Below are positions 1 through 7,737 of a DNA stretch of 64,000 nt, one piece after another (the stretch's first letter is position 1; each line of letters starts with the position of its first letter). The notes beneath the pieces were generated by a model. The model had not been told where the DNA came from and searched no databases. It saw only the letters and a program-made list of their open reading frames with translations. This DNA comes from Aquipseudomonas ullengensis (GTDB taxonomy: Bacteria; Pseudomonadota; Gammaproteobacteria; Pseudomonadales; Pseudomonadaceae), in contig NZ_JACJUD010000002.1 in the NCBI RefSeq assembly GCF_014174475.1, positions 422,422 to 486,421 of the forward strand. Direction: 5' to 3'. Both the position numbers and the translations under genes were made by a program.

Positions 1-82
1 AGTCGACCAGGCCGTCGCCGTCGCTCAGCTCCTGCTCATACAGCTCGACTTGCAGGCGTAGCAGTTCTTCGGCGTCGGTCAT
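1..82 (-). CDS. Hypothetical protein, N-terminal fragment cut by the window edge
   Basis: Only the first 27 codons are visible, read leftwards from an ATG at 82-80. The peptide begins MTDAEELLRLQVELYEQEL and is acidic, leucine-rich and probably helical. An AGGGGA ribosome binding site lies just upstream of the ATG. The rest of the gene is outside the window. I do not recognise the family and assign no function. The reading frame, start and Shine-Dalgarno spacing support a real gene. Confidence 0.55.
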   Translation of the reverse strand, partial: MTDAEELLRLQVELYEQELSDGDGLVD

Positions 83-227
83 GCGGAGTTCCCCTGGCTG
101 GCTGCGGGCCGTGAAATTGATCGTGGGGGAATGGTGTTGCAGCGCGGCAGGGGTGTCTAGGGTGGGCGTGTGACAGGATTTGCAGAGTGAGTGGGCGGCA
201 GGCGCAGGGCGCACCGCCCGCGAGGGG

Positions 228-614
228 TCAGTCGAGCAGGTCGGCCGGCACGTTGCCGCCGTTGTCCGCCAGTTTCTGCAGCACGGTCTTGTGCAGCCAG
301 ATGTTCATCTGCGCCGAGTCGCCCATCTTCTCTGCCGGGCAACCCAGTTCAGTGGCCAGTTCCTTGCGGGCGCCCAGGCTGCTATCCAGGCCGAGCAGCT
401 TGAGCAGGTCGACGATCGAGACTTTCCAGTTGAGTTTTTCCGGGTGCTTGGCGGCCAGGCCTTCCAGCTTGGCCACTACGTCCACCACGCCAATTGCGGT
501 GGGCGCGCTGGGTGCGGGAGCGGGCGCAGCTTGAGGTGCGGCGGGCGGCGCTTCGCTGGCCTGGGCTTGTTCGCCGAAGCCGAGCAGGTCGAGAATTTTG
601 CCAAACAGACTCAT
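228..614 (-). CDS. DUF3597 domain-containing protein
   Basis: 128-residue protein beginning MSLFGKILDLLGFG, followed by an Ala/Pro-rich linker (about residues 17-40) and a conserved C-terminal domain (about 42-128) containing VVDVVAKLEGLAAKHPEKLN and WKVSIVDLLKLLGLDSSL. This layout is typical of the DUF3597 family, whose function is unknown. The ATG at 614 has a strong AAAGGAGGA Shine-Dalgarno sequence; longer in-frame starts upstream lack one. There is no signal peptide or clear membrane helix, so it is probably cytoplasmic. It stands alone between PpiC and the partial gene at the window edge. Confidence 0.8.
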   Translation of the reverse strand: MSLFGKILDLLGFGEQAQASEAPPAAPQAAPAPAPSAPTAIGVVDVVAKLEGLAAKHPEKLNWKVSIVDLLKLLGLDSSLGARKELATELGCPAEKMGDSAQMNIWLHKTVLQKLADNGGNVPADLLD

Positions 615-812
615 GGGGAGTCCTCCTTTCCTTGTGTATGGAAGGGGGAGCGTAGACCAGAGGGGGAGAGGTTTTGCTACGGCTGGATCAGCGGTTTGCC
701 GGTCCGTCCAGGGTTGCCTTGCGCAGCCCTTGCTACGTATTGCCTGTTTGCGGCGCCGTGAAGGGCGCCGCAACAGGTAGCCCCGCCCAGTGAGAGCGGG
801 GCCTGCAGCCGA

Positions 813-1094
813 TCAGTCCTGACGGCTGGTGACTTCCAGCAGGTGGTAGCCGAACTGGGTTTTCACCGGGCCCTGGACCACGTTGATCGGGGCGCTGAAC
901 ACCACGGTGTCGAATTCCTTGACCATCTGGCCCGGGCCGAAGGAGCCGAGGTCGCCGCCCTGGCGGCTGGATGGGCAGGTGGAGTTGTCTTTGGCGACCT
1001 GGGCGAAGTCGGCACCGCCTTCGATAGCGGCTTTGAGTTCGTTGCACTTGGCTTCGCTGGCAACCAGGATGTGACGGGCAGTGGCTTTGGCCAT
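813..1094 (-). CDS. ppiC: Peptidyl-prolyl cis-trans isomerase C (parvulin type)
   Basis: 93 residues, the size of a free-standing parvulin. The family landmarks are present: ARHILV at 6-11 with the catalytic-site His8, Cys40 in the STCPSS loop, QGGDLGSF at 45-52, and the C-terminal FGYHLLEV strand. Parvulins catalyse cis-trans isomerisation of X-Pro bonds. With no signal peptide this one is cytoplasmic, like E. coli PpiC. The gene is monocistronic, with an AAGGAG-like ribosome binding site just before the ATG. Confidence 0.92.
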   Translation of the reverse strand: MAKATARHILVASEAKCNELKAAIEGGADFAQVAKDNSTCPSSRQGGDLGSFGPGQMVKEFDTVVFSAPINVVQGPVKTQFGYHLLEVTSRQD

Positions 1095-1187
1095 GGGAAT
1101 TGCTCCTTTCTATGAAGGCGCCGAGGGTACCGTAATCGGGTGACGGTTCAAGTGCAGTTGATCGTTTTCGCCGGCACTTAGCGTGCG

Positions 1188-1325
1188 TTAGGGCGTCTCC
1201 GGCTCGGGTGGTGGCGCGGGCAGGGGCGCTACCTTCTCCAGGTTCTCCAGAACCTCTTCAGGCAACGCCTGCGGGTCGTCCTGTTCGTCCTGCTCCGGGG
1301 CGGCTGGGGTTTGCTCGTCGGCCAT
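1188..1325 (-). CDS. Small acidic Pro/Glu-rich protein, hypothetical
   Basis: 45 residues from an ATG at 1325 preceded by AGGAGAC. The composition is dominated by Glu, Asp, Pro and Ala, ending in PAPPPEPETP; it is probably intrinsically disordered. No domain is recognisable. The good ribosome binding site and strongly biased composition suggest a real small gene rather than a random frame, but nothing indicates its role. Confidence 0.5.
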   Translation of the reverse strand: MADEQTPAAPEQDEQDDPQALPEEVLENLEKVAPLPAPPPEPETP

Positions 1326-1468
1326 TGCAGTGTCTCCTGCATGGGGGGCTGTTACCTGATTGAGGTACAGCATGGCCGTTGAGTTCCCGCTATCTGCACG
1401 GGATAGCGGGTTCAGCGTGGGCAGGAAAACAGGTGGCTCGGCGTTTCTGTCAGGCGCGGGCTGTGTGC

Positions 1469-1726
1469 TTAGCGCTTGCCCATGGAGCGGCGGGTGCCGG
1501 GCGGGGCGGCGCCGATCTTCTTCTCGTGGGCGGACTTGTTGCCCTTCTGGTGCCACGGCTGGTTGTCGCCCTTGCCCGGCGCGAAGGTGGCGGGGGAGAA
1601 GGGGAAGCTGAAGGCCGGGATCGCCGGTTTGGCGGTGCTCTCGGCGCTGCTTTCTACGCTGGCGTCGAGCGTGTCGTTGTCGGCCGTGCTGGCTTCGGTG
1701 GACGAATCAGAAGGTTTGGAAGTCAT
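1469..1726 (-). CDS. Small conserved hypothetical protein
   Basis: 85 residues. The first 35 are Ser/Thr/Glu/Ala-rich; the second half is basic and carries the motif GKGDNQPWHQKGNKSAHEKK, ending in GTRRSMGKR. I associate this kind of short Pseudomonas protein with uncharacterised conserved families but cannot name a domain. It has no signal peptide or membrane segment. The basic tail could bind nucleic acid, which is speculation. Confidence 0.55.
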   Translation of the reverse strand: MTSKPSDSSTEASTADNDTLDASVESSAESTAKPAIPAFSFPFSPATFAPGKGDNQPWHQKGNKSAHEKKIGAAPPGTRRSMGKR

Positions 1727-1893
1727 GACGTTTCACGGCGAGCCAGAAAGGGGAAGGGCGCCAGTATACCTGGCGGGCGCGATTGCGCGTGGGAAGCGGC
1801 CGAGTGGCCCAAGCGCTGATCGCATATCGCGCGGCAAGACGAAAACCTACGGAATCGCGCATCATGGGGCGATTCAGATCCAGGGAGCTTTCC

Positions 1894-2742
1894 ATGCGCA
1901 CCATCTCATCCGTTTTGCGTCTCACCGGCCTGGCGTTCGCCCTGGTGTTTGCCAGCACTGCCGGCGCGGCCGAGGAAGCGCAACTGATCGACTCGCTCAA
2001 CGCCTACCGCAGCCAGGTGCAGCGCTGCGCCGGGCAGGCCTCCGAGGAGCTGCCGGCGTTGGCGGCTGACCCACGCCTGGCCCTGCCGGTGGCAGGGGCT
2101 GGAGATTTGCAGCAGGCGCTGGCCCGTGCGGCGTATCCGATGGTCAATGTGCAATCGATCAGCCTGTCCGGCCCGCGTGATGCCAAGTCAGCCATGACCG
2201 CCCTACAGGAAAGCTTCTGCCAGGTGGTGCTCGACCCGCAGTTCGTCGATATCGGCGTCAGCCGCGATGGCCGCGACTGGCGCATCGTCCTGGCACGACC
2301 GCTGCTGGGCCGTCTGGGTGACTGGCAGGCGGAAGGGCAGAAGCTGCTCGAACAGATCAACGCGGTGCGCGGGCAAGCGCAAACGTGCGGCGCCCAACCC
2401 TTTGCCGCCACTGCGCCGCTGGCCTGGAACGCCACGCTGGCCGGCGCGGCAGAGAGCCACAGCCGGGCGATGGCCAACGGCAACTACTTCGCCCACCGCG
2501 ACCGCGACGGCCGCACGCCGGGAGATCGGGCCGAGCTTGCCGGCTATGGCGGCCAGCAGATCGGCGAAAACATCGCCGCCGGCCAGGACGGCGCGCGCAA
2601 AGTGGTGGACGGCTGGCTGGCCAGCCCGGGGCACTGCGCCAACCTGATGAACCCGAAATTCAGCGAGCTGGGCGCGGCCTATGCGGTCGACCCCAAAAGT
2701 GATGCGGGGATCTACTGGACGGCGCTGTTTGGCGCGCCTTGA
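1894..2742 (+). CDS. Secreted CAP (SCP/PR-1-like) domain protein with a tandem degenerate copy
   Basis: 282 residues. A signal peptide (1-25, ending STAGA-AEE) predicts export. The C-terminal domain (about 150-282) is a complete bacterial CAP domain, with SHSRAMANGNYFAHRDRDG, GENIAAG and SPGHCANLMNP supplying the conserved His and Glu residues of the CAP cavity. The N-terminal half (about 29-140) looks like a second, decayed CAP copy: LIDSLNAYRSQ aligns with LLEQINAVRGQ, and CQVVLDPQFVDIGVSRDGRDW with the C-terminal CANLMNP region, but the cavity residues are missing. The ATG at 1894 was chosen for its AGGGAG site and because it starts the signal peptide. Bacterial CAP proteins are secreted and of varied, mostly unknown role. 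The 3' end overlaps the convergent gene by 31 nt. Confidence 0.85.
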   Translation: MRTISSVLRLTGLAFALVFASTAGAAEEAQLIDSLNAYRSQVQRCAGQASEELPALAADPRLALPVAGAGDLQQALARAAYPMVNVQSISLSGPRDAKSAMTALQESFCQVVLDPQFVDIGVSRDGRDWRIVLARPLLGRLGDWQAEGQKLLEQINAVRGQAQTCGAQPFAATAPLAWNATLAGAAESHSRAMANGNYFAHRDRDGRTPGDRAELAGYGGQQIGENIAAGQDGARKVVDGWLASPGHCANLMNPKFSELGAAYAVDPKSDAGIYWTALFGAP

Positions 2743-3323
2743 GCCGCTTTGCATTTCTCGCGCAGTAGTGAGAGTGGAATCCTTTCGAGGCTATCGACGC
2801 GATCGCCACTGAAGTAGGACCAAGAGATTGCTCTGGCTGGAGAACCTAGAAAAAAGACAATGGCGCCGTCTCCGTAGTCCATTTCATCGTTACCGACATA
2901 GCGGCTTTGGAACTCGCTGCCCACCTCGTTATAGATGGTTACACCAGGAGCTTTTTTCAGAAACTCCTGAATAACCTGTCGCTGCTTCCCGTCGCTGGTC
3001 TTTTCAATGCGGGTTAGAGCGATTGCGCTGGCGTGAATGATTTTTTCGTCCAATGGCATGGCATGGAATTGATTACCAGGGATGGTGTTGAATTTTTGCT
3101 TCTCGGAGAGGGCTTTGGCGTCGACGCTGAACTCCTCTTTACCTAGTGTTTTGTTGAGAGACTCTTCGATCTCTTTCGCCTGGCTGACATAGAGCTGAGG
3201 GAACAACATGACGGCATAGGGTGCCAGGGTGTTCAAGAGCAACACGGCAGCTATTACCCAGGCCGCGATGGTCAGGCGGCGGATGGGCTTAGCGAGGGGG
3301 TGAGGCTGGAGGTCCTGTTGCAT
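2712..3323 (-). CDS. Membrane-anchored hypothetical protein
   Basis: 203 residues. One hydrophobic helix (about 18-42, VIAAVLLLNTLAPYAVMLF) follows a short basic N-terminus, so the protein is probably anchored in the inner membrane with a soluble domain of about 160 residues outside. That domain includes QEFLKKAPGVTIYNEVGSEF and GDGAIVFFLGSPARAISWS. I do not recognise the family. The ATG at 3323 has an AAGGA site; the longer open frame upstream runs through gene debris and is not counted. The 3' end overlaps the CAP gene tail-to-tail. Confidence 0.65.
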   Translation of the reverse strand: MQQDLQPHPLAKPIRRLTIAAWVIAAVLLLNTLAPYAVMLFPQLYVSQAKEIEESLNKTLGKEEFSVDAKALSEKQKFNTIPGNQFHAMPLDEKIIHASAIALTRIEKTSDGKQRQVIQEFLKKAPGVTIYNEVGSEFQSRYVGNDEMDYGDGAIVFFLGSPARAISWSYFSGDRVDSLERIPLSLLREKCKAAQGAPNSAVQ

Positions 3324-3418
3324 GGCGGCGTCCTTGCGAAAAGTGGTCGCAAGGCTAGCGCAAGGAGGTATGAAGGTGAAGCGGCGTAGCACCGCAGTGG
3401 GCGCTGTGCATCGTAGGC

Positions 3419-3530
3419 TTAGCCGATCTTCAATATTTCGGCTAGGTGCTGCTTGTAACGCGCCAGATCGCGCTCGATATTCGGCACATTCATCAAGTCG
3501 TTGCAAGGAAAGGTCGGCAGAGCACCCCAT
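3419..3530 (-). pseudogene. Possible C-terminal remnant of an unidentified gene
   Basis: The minus-strand frame ending at the TAA at 3421-3419 reads LPTFPCNDLMNVPNIERDLA followed by RYKQHLAEILKIG and stop, with protein-like composition and a helical tail. It has no plausible start and runs straight into the remnant on the other strand at 3531. It looks like the tail of a deleted gene, but I cannot name the parent family. Confidence 0.3.
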
Positions 3531-3733
3531 GCCAAGCCTGAGCGGAATTGCATCCAATACCCCATGCTACGTGACGCCCAGGGCACGAGCCTGTTTATCT
3601 TCTTCGAGGTATGGGCATCGAAGGATGCATCTGGCGGCGCACGGCGACCTGCCGCACATGCGTGAGTTCAATGTGCGGCGCATGGGCTATCTGCGCCGCG
3701 ACTTCGAGATCCGCAAGATCGAGATGCTTAGTT
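3531..3733 (+). pseudogene. Frameshifted remnant of an antibiotic biosynthesis monooxygenase (ABM) domain protein
   Basis: One frame reads KPERNCIQYPMLRDAQGTSL then FIFFEVWASKDA; the adjacent frame continues MHLAAHGDLPHMREFNVRRM then GYLRRDFEIRKIEML. Joined, these match the core and C-terminus of small ABM-fold quinol monooxygenases (CIQY, the ..FEVWASKDA..HLAAPH.. segment and the closing strand). The break lies near 3619-3630. The N-terminal strands are missing, so this is a truncated and frameshifted pseudogene. It abuts the end of the MerR gene on the opposite strand. Confidence 0.6.
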
Positions 3734-4162
3734 GCGGATGCTCAGTGCTGAGTGAGCGCGGCCCTTGGCTGCGGTTTTGGCGGCCAGGCTCATCAACTGC
3801 CGGAACTTGGGGCATTCCAGGTGGCTTTCTGCGGGGCAGGTGGCGGCATGGCGCAGGCCGTCGCGTACTGCGCTGAGCCGTTTGATGGTGCGATCCAGTT
3901 GGTCGGCGCGTTCCTGTAGCTGGGCGCGGTTGATGGCGAGCTGGCCATCGCTGGCCAACATGCCGGCAATATCGTCCAGGGCAAAACCGGCCGCGCGGCC
4001 CAGGGCGATCAGCGACAGGCGTTCGATCACCGACTCGTTGAATACCCGCTTGAGCCCGTTGCGGCCGATGGAGCGGATCAGCCCTTTTTCCTCGTAGTAA
4101 CGCAGTGTCGACGCCGGCAGCCCGGACCAGCGCGCGACCTTGCCGATATCCATCTCTTTCAT
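3728..4162 (-). CDS. MerR-family transcriptional regulator
   Basis: 144 residues. The winged helix-turn-helix (about 4-72) has MDIGKVARWSGLPASTLRYY, EEKGLI and the RVF..S wing typical of MerR proteins. A long dimerisation helix (about 82-117) is followed by a C-terminal loop with two cysteines, ATCPAESHLECPKF, which could sense metal or redox state; this spacing differs from the SoxR iron-sulfur cluster motif. The ATG at 4162 lies two bases from the -35 element of the divergent DUF2938 promoter, so binding there would probably also repress its own gene. The target is inferred to be the divergent gene. Confidence 0.85.
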   Translation of the reverse strand: MKEMDIGKVARWSGLPASTLRYYEEKGLIRSIGRNGLKRVFNESVIERLSLIALGRAAGFALDDIAGMLASDGQLAINRAQLQERADQLDRTIKRLSAVRDGLRHAATCPAESHLECPKFRQLMSLAAKTAAKGRAHSALSIRN

Positions 4163-4164
4163 GC

Positions 4165-4195
4165 TTGACCTCAAGTCGACTTGAACTGGCAGGCT
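4165..4195 (+). promoter_or_regulatory. MerR/SoxR-type promoter with overlong spacer and central dyad
   Basis: The -35 TTGACC (4165-4170) is separated by 19 bp from a -10-like CAGGCT (4190-4195). The spacer begins TCAAGTCGACTTGA, a perfect inverted repeat. The layout and dyad closely resemble the E. coli soxS promoter (CCTCAAGTTAACTTGAGG in a 19-bp spacer). MerR-family activators act on such 19-20 bp spacers by untwisting DNA. It would drive the DUF2938 gene, with the regulator reading away on the other strand. Confidence 0.6.
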
Positions 4196-4235
4196 ACTGA
4201 TAAAGGCCTTTCAGACAGAGTAGGTGGATGTGGGT

Positions 4236-4724
4236 ATGACAGTCGAGATGATCGTACAGGTAGCGTTATTGGGTCTCGGGGCGACACTGGTAATGGACCT
4301 GTGGGCGCTGCTGCGTCGGCGCGTTTTCGGTATCGCTTCATTGGACTATGCGCTGGTCGGGCGCTGGCTCGGGCATATGCGCCACGGACAATTCAGCCAT
4401 GCGGCGATCGGTAAGGCGCCGCCGGTGGCGGGTGAACGGGCGTTGGGTTGGGCCTTCCACTACTTGATCGGGATGTTTTTTGCGGGAGCGTTTGTGCTGT
4501 TGGCCGCAAGCCAGTGGCTACAGCAGCCGACACCATTACCGGCGTTGCTGTTCGGTGGGCTGACGGTGGCCGCGCCGCTGTTGCTGATGCAGCCGGGATT
4601 TGGCATGGGTATCGCCGCGGCGCGCACAGCAAACCCGCGCCAGGTACGGTTGCGGGCGCTGGTCACTCATCTGGTCTTTGGTATGGGGCTGTATCTGACG
4701 GGGTTGCTGCTGACGCTGTACTAG
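4236..4724 (+). CDS. DUF2938 domain-containing integral membrane protein
   Basis: 162 residues with about four hydrophobic segments (near 3-22, 75-95, 103-123 and 140-160). Conserved-looking features are LGATLVMDLWALLRRRVFG near the N-terminus, GWAFHYLIGMFFAG in the middle and QPGFGMGIAAARTANP before the last helix, consistent with DUF2938, whose function is unknown. The ATG at 4236 has AGGTGG 8 nt upstream; a GTG at 4224 is less likely. It is divergent from a MerR regulator across a MerR-type promoter, suggesting a stress- or ligand-induced membrane protein. Confidence 0.8.
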   Translation: MTVEMIVQVALLGLGATLVMDLWALLRRRVFGIASLDYALVGRWLGHMRHGQFSHAAIGKAPPVAGERALGWAFHYLIGMFFAGAFVLLAASQWLQQPTPLPALLFGGLTVAAPLLLMQPGFGMGIAAARTANPRQVRLRALVTHLVFGMGLYLTGLLLTLY

Positions 4725-4814
4725 CAGCGGGGACAGTGGCGGGCGGACATGACATCCATCCGTGCTCAGTCCGGTGGGTCGATAAAGCGTGACCCACCCT
4801 ACGAGAGCGGCCGG

Positions 4815-6824
4815 TTAGTGGCTGTAGCCCGGCTTGTTGCGGATGGTCTTGAGCAGGTCGTCCGGGCTGATGTGGCCGACCACCTGGGTGGCGGCGCTGC
4901 CAGGATGAGGCAGGTCGAGGATGTGGCCTTTCATCTTGCCGACCACGTGCATCTCGCAGGGTTTGCAGTCGAATTTCAGGGTCAGCACTTCGTCGCCGTG
5001 GATCAGCTGCATTGGCGCGACCTTGGTCTTCACGCCGGTGACGCCCTTGGCCTGCTTGGGGCACAGGTTGAAGGAGAAGCGCAGGCAGTGCTTGGTGATC
5101 ATCACCGGCACCTCGCCGGTTTCCTCGTGGGCCTCGTAGGCCGCGTCGATCAGTTGCACGCCGTGGCGATGGTAGAAGTCGCGAGCCTTCTGGTTGTACA
5201 CGTTGGCCAGGAACGACAGGTGCGACTCGGGATACACCGGCGGCGGGGTGGTTTCCGCCTTGCGCCCGCCACGTGGGTGGGCGGCCACGCGGGCAGCGGT
5301 GAGCGCCTCGGTGGCTTCGCGGCGCAGGGCCTTGAGCTGCGAGTTGGGCACGAAGAAGGCTTGCGGGGCGTCCAGCGCCACGTCCTGCGCGTGGTATTCG
5401 GTGGTGCCGAGCTGGGTCAGCAGATCGCGCAGGCCATCCAGCGCCTGCTCGGGCTTGTTGGCCGGGCCGAAGGGGCCGGGCAGAGTGGCCTGCGCACTGA
5501 TGCCTTCCTCACTGGTGACGGTCAGCTGCAGCTGCGCTTCGCGCAGTTCGGCCTTCCAGCGCACGCCAATACGGCGCTCGGCGCTGGTCTTCTGCAGCGC
5601 CTGCTGCCAGTTGTGGTCGAGGTTGCGGTTCAGTGGATGGTTGGGGCGCAGGCGGAACATGCCCTCGGGCATCTCGTTGGGTTCGACGCGGTAGCGATAG
5701 CGCTTCTCGCCGTCTTCCTCGAACTCGCCTTTAAGTTCGGCGATGTTGGCGCGGAAACCCACCACCTCGCGTTTGACCAGCACGTTGAGGCCGTCACCGT
5801 TGGACAGCGGTTCATGGGTGACGGCAATCAGGTCGCGCTTGTTGACCTTTTCCACCTGGCCAACCAGCAGTCCGGTGAAGGTCGGCGAGTCAAAGGCGCC
5901 GATGTCAACCTTGCGCTCGGTGACGAAGTAGTCGGTGCTGCCGCGGTGGAAGGTCTTGTCCGGATCGGGCAGGAAGAAGTGCGCGGTGCGGCCGCTTGAG
6001 GCGCGGGCCAGGTCCGGGCGGTCTTCGAGGATGGCGTCGAGTTCCTTGCGGTAGTGGGCGGTGATGTTCTTCACGTAGCCCATGTCCTTGTAGCGCCCTT
6101 CGATCTTGAACGAGCGCACGCCGGCTTCGACCAGATCGCGCAGGTTGGCGCTCTGGTTGTTGTCCTTCATCGACAGCAGGTGCTTCTCGAACGCCACCAC
6201 GCGGCCCTGGTCGTCTTTCAGGGTGTAGGGCAGGCGGCAGGCCTGCGAGCAGTCGCCGCGGTTGGCGCTGCGCCCGGTGTGCGCGTGGGAGATGTTGCAC
6301 TGGCCGGAGAAGGCCACGCACAGCGCACCGTGGATGAAGAACTCGATGGCCGCGTCGGTGGCGGCGGCGATCTGGTGGATTTCCTGCAGGTTCAGCTCGC
6401 GCGCCAGCACCAGTTGGGAAAACCCGGCCTGGTCGAGGAACTTGGCCCGGTCCAGGGTGCGGATGTCGGTCTGGGTGCTGGCGTGCAGCTCGATGGGCGG
6501 AATATCCAGCTCCATCACGCCCAGGTCCTGCACGATCAGCGCATCGACACCGGCGTCGTAGAGCTGGTGGATCAGTTTGCGTGCCGGCTCCAGCTCGTCG
6601 TCATGCAGGATGGTGTTGATGGTGGTGAACACCCGCGCGTGGTAGCGGTGGGCGAACTCCACCAGACCGGCGATATCGCTGACCTCGTTGCAGGCGTTGT
6701 GCCGCGCGCCAAAGCTCGGCCCGCCGATATAGATGGCATCGGCCCCATGCAGGATGGCCTCGCGGGCGATGGCTACGTCGCGGGCAGGGCTGAGCAGTTC
6801 CAGATGGTGCTTGGGCAGAGACAT
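4815..6824 (-). CDS. rlhA: 23S rRNA 5-hydroxycytidine C2501 synthase (U32 peptidase family, YdcP-like)
   Basis: 669 residues, matching E. coli RlhA/YdcP in length and in long stretches remembered from it: HLELLSPARD, HGADAIYIGGPSFGARHN, PPIELHASTQTDIRT and RSANRGDCSQACRLPY. The N-terminal U32 domain (about 10-330) holds cysteines in GALCVAFSGQCNISH and GDCSQACRLPY that fit an iron-sulfur site. The central DUF3656-type region and a C-terminal part with HCLRFSFNLCPKQAKG and FDCKPCEMHVVGK follow. RlhA hydroxylates C2501 of 23S rRNA with prephenate-dependent chemistry. The shorter relative TrhP (YegQ) lacks the C-terminal half, so rlhA is the better name. Confidence 0.9.
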   Translation of the reverse strand: MSLPKHHLELLSPARDVAIAREAILHGADAIYIGGPSFGARHNACNEVSDIAGLVEFAHRYHARVFTTINTILHDDELEPARKLIHQLYDAGVDALIVQDLGVMELDIPPIELHASTQTDIRTLDRAKFLDQAGFSQLVLARELNLQEIHQIAAATDAAIEFFIHGALCVAFSGQCNISHAHTGRSANRGDCSQACRLPYTLKDDQGRVVAFEKHLLSMKDNNQSANLRDLVEAGVRSFKIEGRYKDMGYVKNITAHYRKELDAILEDRPDLARASSGRTAHFFLPDPDKTFHRGSTDYFVTERKVDIGAFDSPTFTGLLVGQVEKVNKRDLIAVTHEPLSNGDGLNVLVKREVVGFRANIAELKGEFEEDGEKRYRYRVEPNEMPEGMFRLRPNHPLNRNLDHNWQQALQKTSAERRIGVRWKAELREAQLQLTVTSEEGISAQATLPGPFGPANKPEQALDGLRDLLTQLGTTEYHAQDVALDAPQAFFVPNSQLKALRREATEALTAARVAAHPRGGRKAETTPPPVYPESHLSFLANVYNQKARDFYHRHGVQLIDAAYEAHEETGEVPVMITKHCLRFSFNLCPKQAKGVTGVKTKVAPMQLIHGDEVLTLKFDCKPCEMHVVGKMKGHILDLPHPGSAATQVVGHISPDDLLKTIRNKPGYSH

Positions 6825-6953
6825 GGTGGTTTCTTCTTTATCAGGCGTGGCACGGTCAAGGTGCGCATTGTAACGGGCAAGGGGGAGGGTGGCACCCTGA
6901 GGTGCCTAGCGGTCTGTTGCCCGGTCTGTAGTGCTGCGAAGTAGGGAGCTGGC

Positions 6954-7640
6954 TCAGTGCAGGCGCAGGCGCTCGTCCACCAATGCCTGGGCCTGGCGGG
7001 CCATCTGGTCGAGCAGGCGGTCGCGCTGTTTCTCCGCGTCGCTCATGGCCTTGTTGCCGTTCTGCTTGAGCAGGTAGGCGTGGATCTGCCGGACTTCCTT
7101 GGACTGGAAGATCGGCGCCAGGTCCTGCACGGCGACCAGGCCGTCCGAACTGTGATTGCGGGTGTTCATCAGCACCTGCGCTCCGCGCGCGGCCAGCACC
7201 TGGAAGCCCATGGCCTCGAAGGTCGGCACTTTGCCTGCCACGCAGGCCAGTTCGGCATGCGGGCGTTGCCTGGTCATGTGCTGCAGCATGGCGCGGGCGA
7301 TGCCGTGACGGCGGTGGCTGGCGCCGACGGCCATGTAGGCCAGGGTGCAGGCCTCGGGATCATCCTTGGCCGGCAGGAAGAGGGCGAAGCCCAGCACCTG
7401 GGAGGGATCGTCATCATCCAGGGCCAGGATCAGCCGTGCGCTGCTATCCAGCGCCGCATCCATGGCTTGCAGGTACAGATGCACCTCGTAGCCGATCACG
7501 TATTGGTACAACTGGTAGAGGGGGTTGCTGGGCGTCAGCGGTGCCGGGCTGATATCGCTGAAGTAGTCCACCACCATCTGCAGAACCTGGCTTTTCAGGG
7601 ACTCTGGCGGTGGGTTGTCCAGTTGTACGAGGGTGAACAT
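6954..7640 (-). CDS. GNAT-family N-acetyltransferase
   Basis: 228 residues. The GNAT core (about 25-160) includes the acceptor-side strand VLGFALFLPAKDDPEACTLA, then YMAVGASHRRHGIARAMLQH, whose RRHGIA is the acetyl-CoA pyrophosphate-binding loop. A C-terminal helical extension (about 175-228, AMSDAEKQRDRLLDQMARQA) is not part of the fold. The substrate cannot be predicted. The ATG at 7640 begins MFTLVQLDNPPPESL; a much longer upstream frame is an artefact antisense to rlmE. It lies about 100 nt downstream of rlmE on the same strand and may be co-transcribed. Confidence 0.8.
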   Translation of the reverse strand: MFTLVQLDNPPPESLKSQVLQMVVDYFSDISPAPLTPSNPLYQLYQYVIGYEVHLYLQAMDAALDSSARLILALDDDDPSQVLGFALFLPAKDDPEACTLAYMAVGASHRRHGIARAMLQHMTRQRPHAELACVAGKVPTFEAMGFQVLAARGAQVLMNTRNHSSDGLVAVQDLAPIFQSKEVRQIHAYLLKQNGNKAMSDAEKQRDRLLDQMARQAQALVDERLRLH

Positions 7641-7737
7641 CGAGGGTCTGGCTCCGGGGCATGCCCGTTGGGCGTCTGGATGGGCGGCATTGCAATGCGC
7701 GCCCGGCGTCACGCAGCCCGCGCGCGAGCTGGATGAC

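Noticed and set aside
4749..5999. A 416-codon plus-strand frame opposite rlhA
   Set aside because: It is an antisense shadow of rlhA; it has no ribosome binding site and no domain-like composition.
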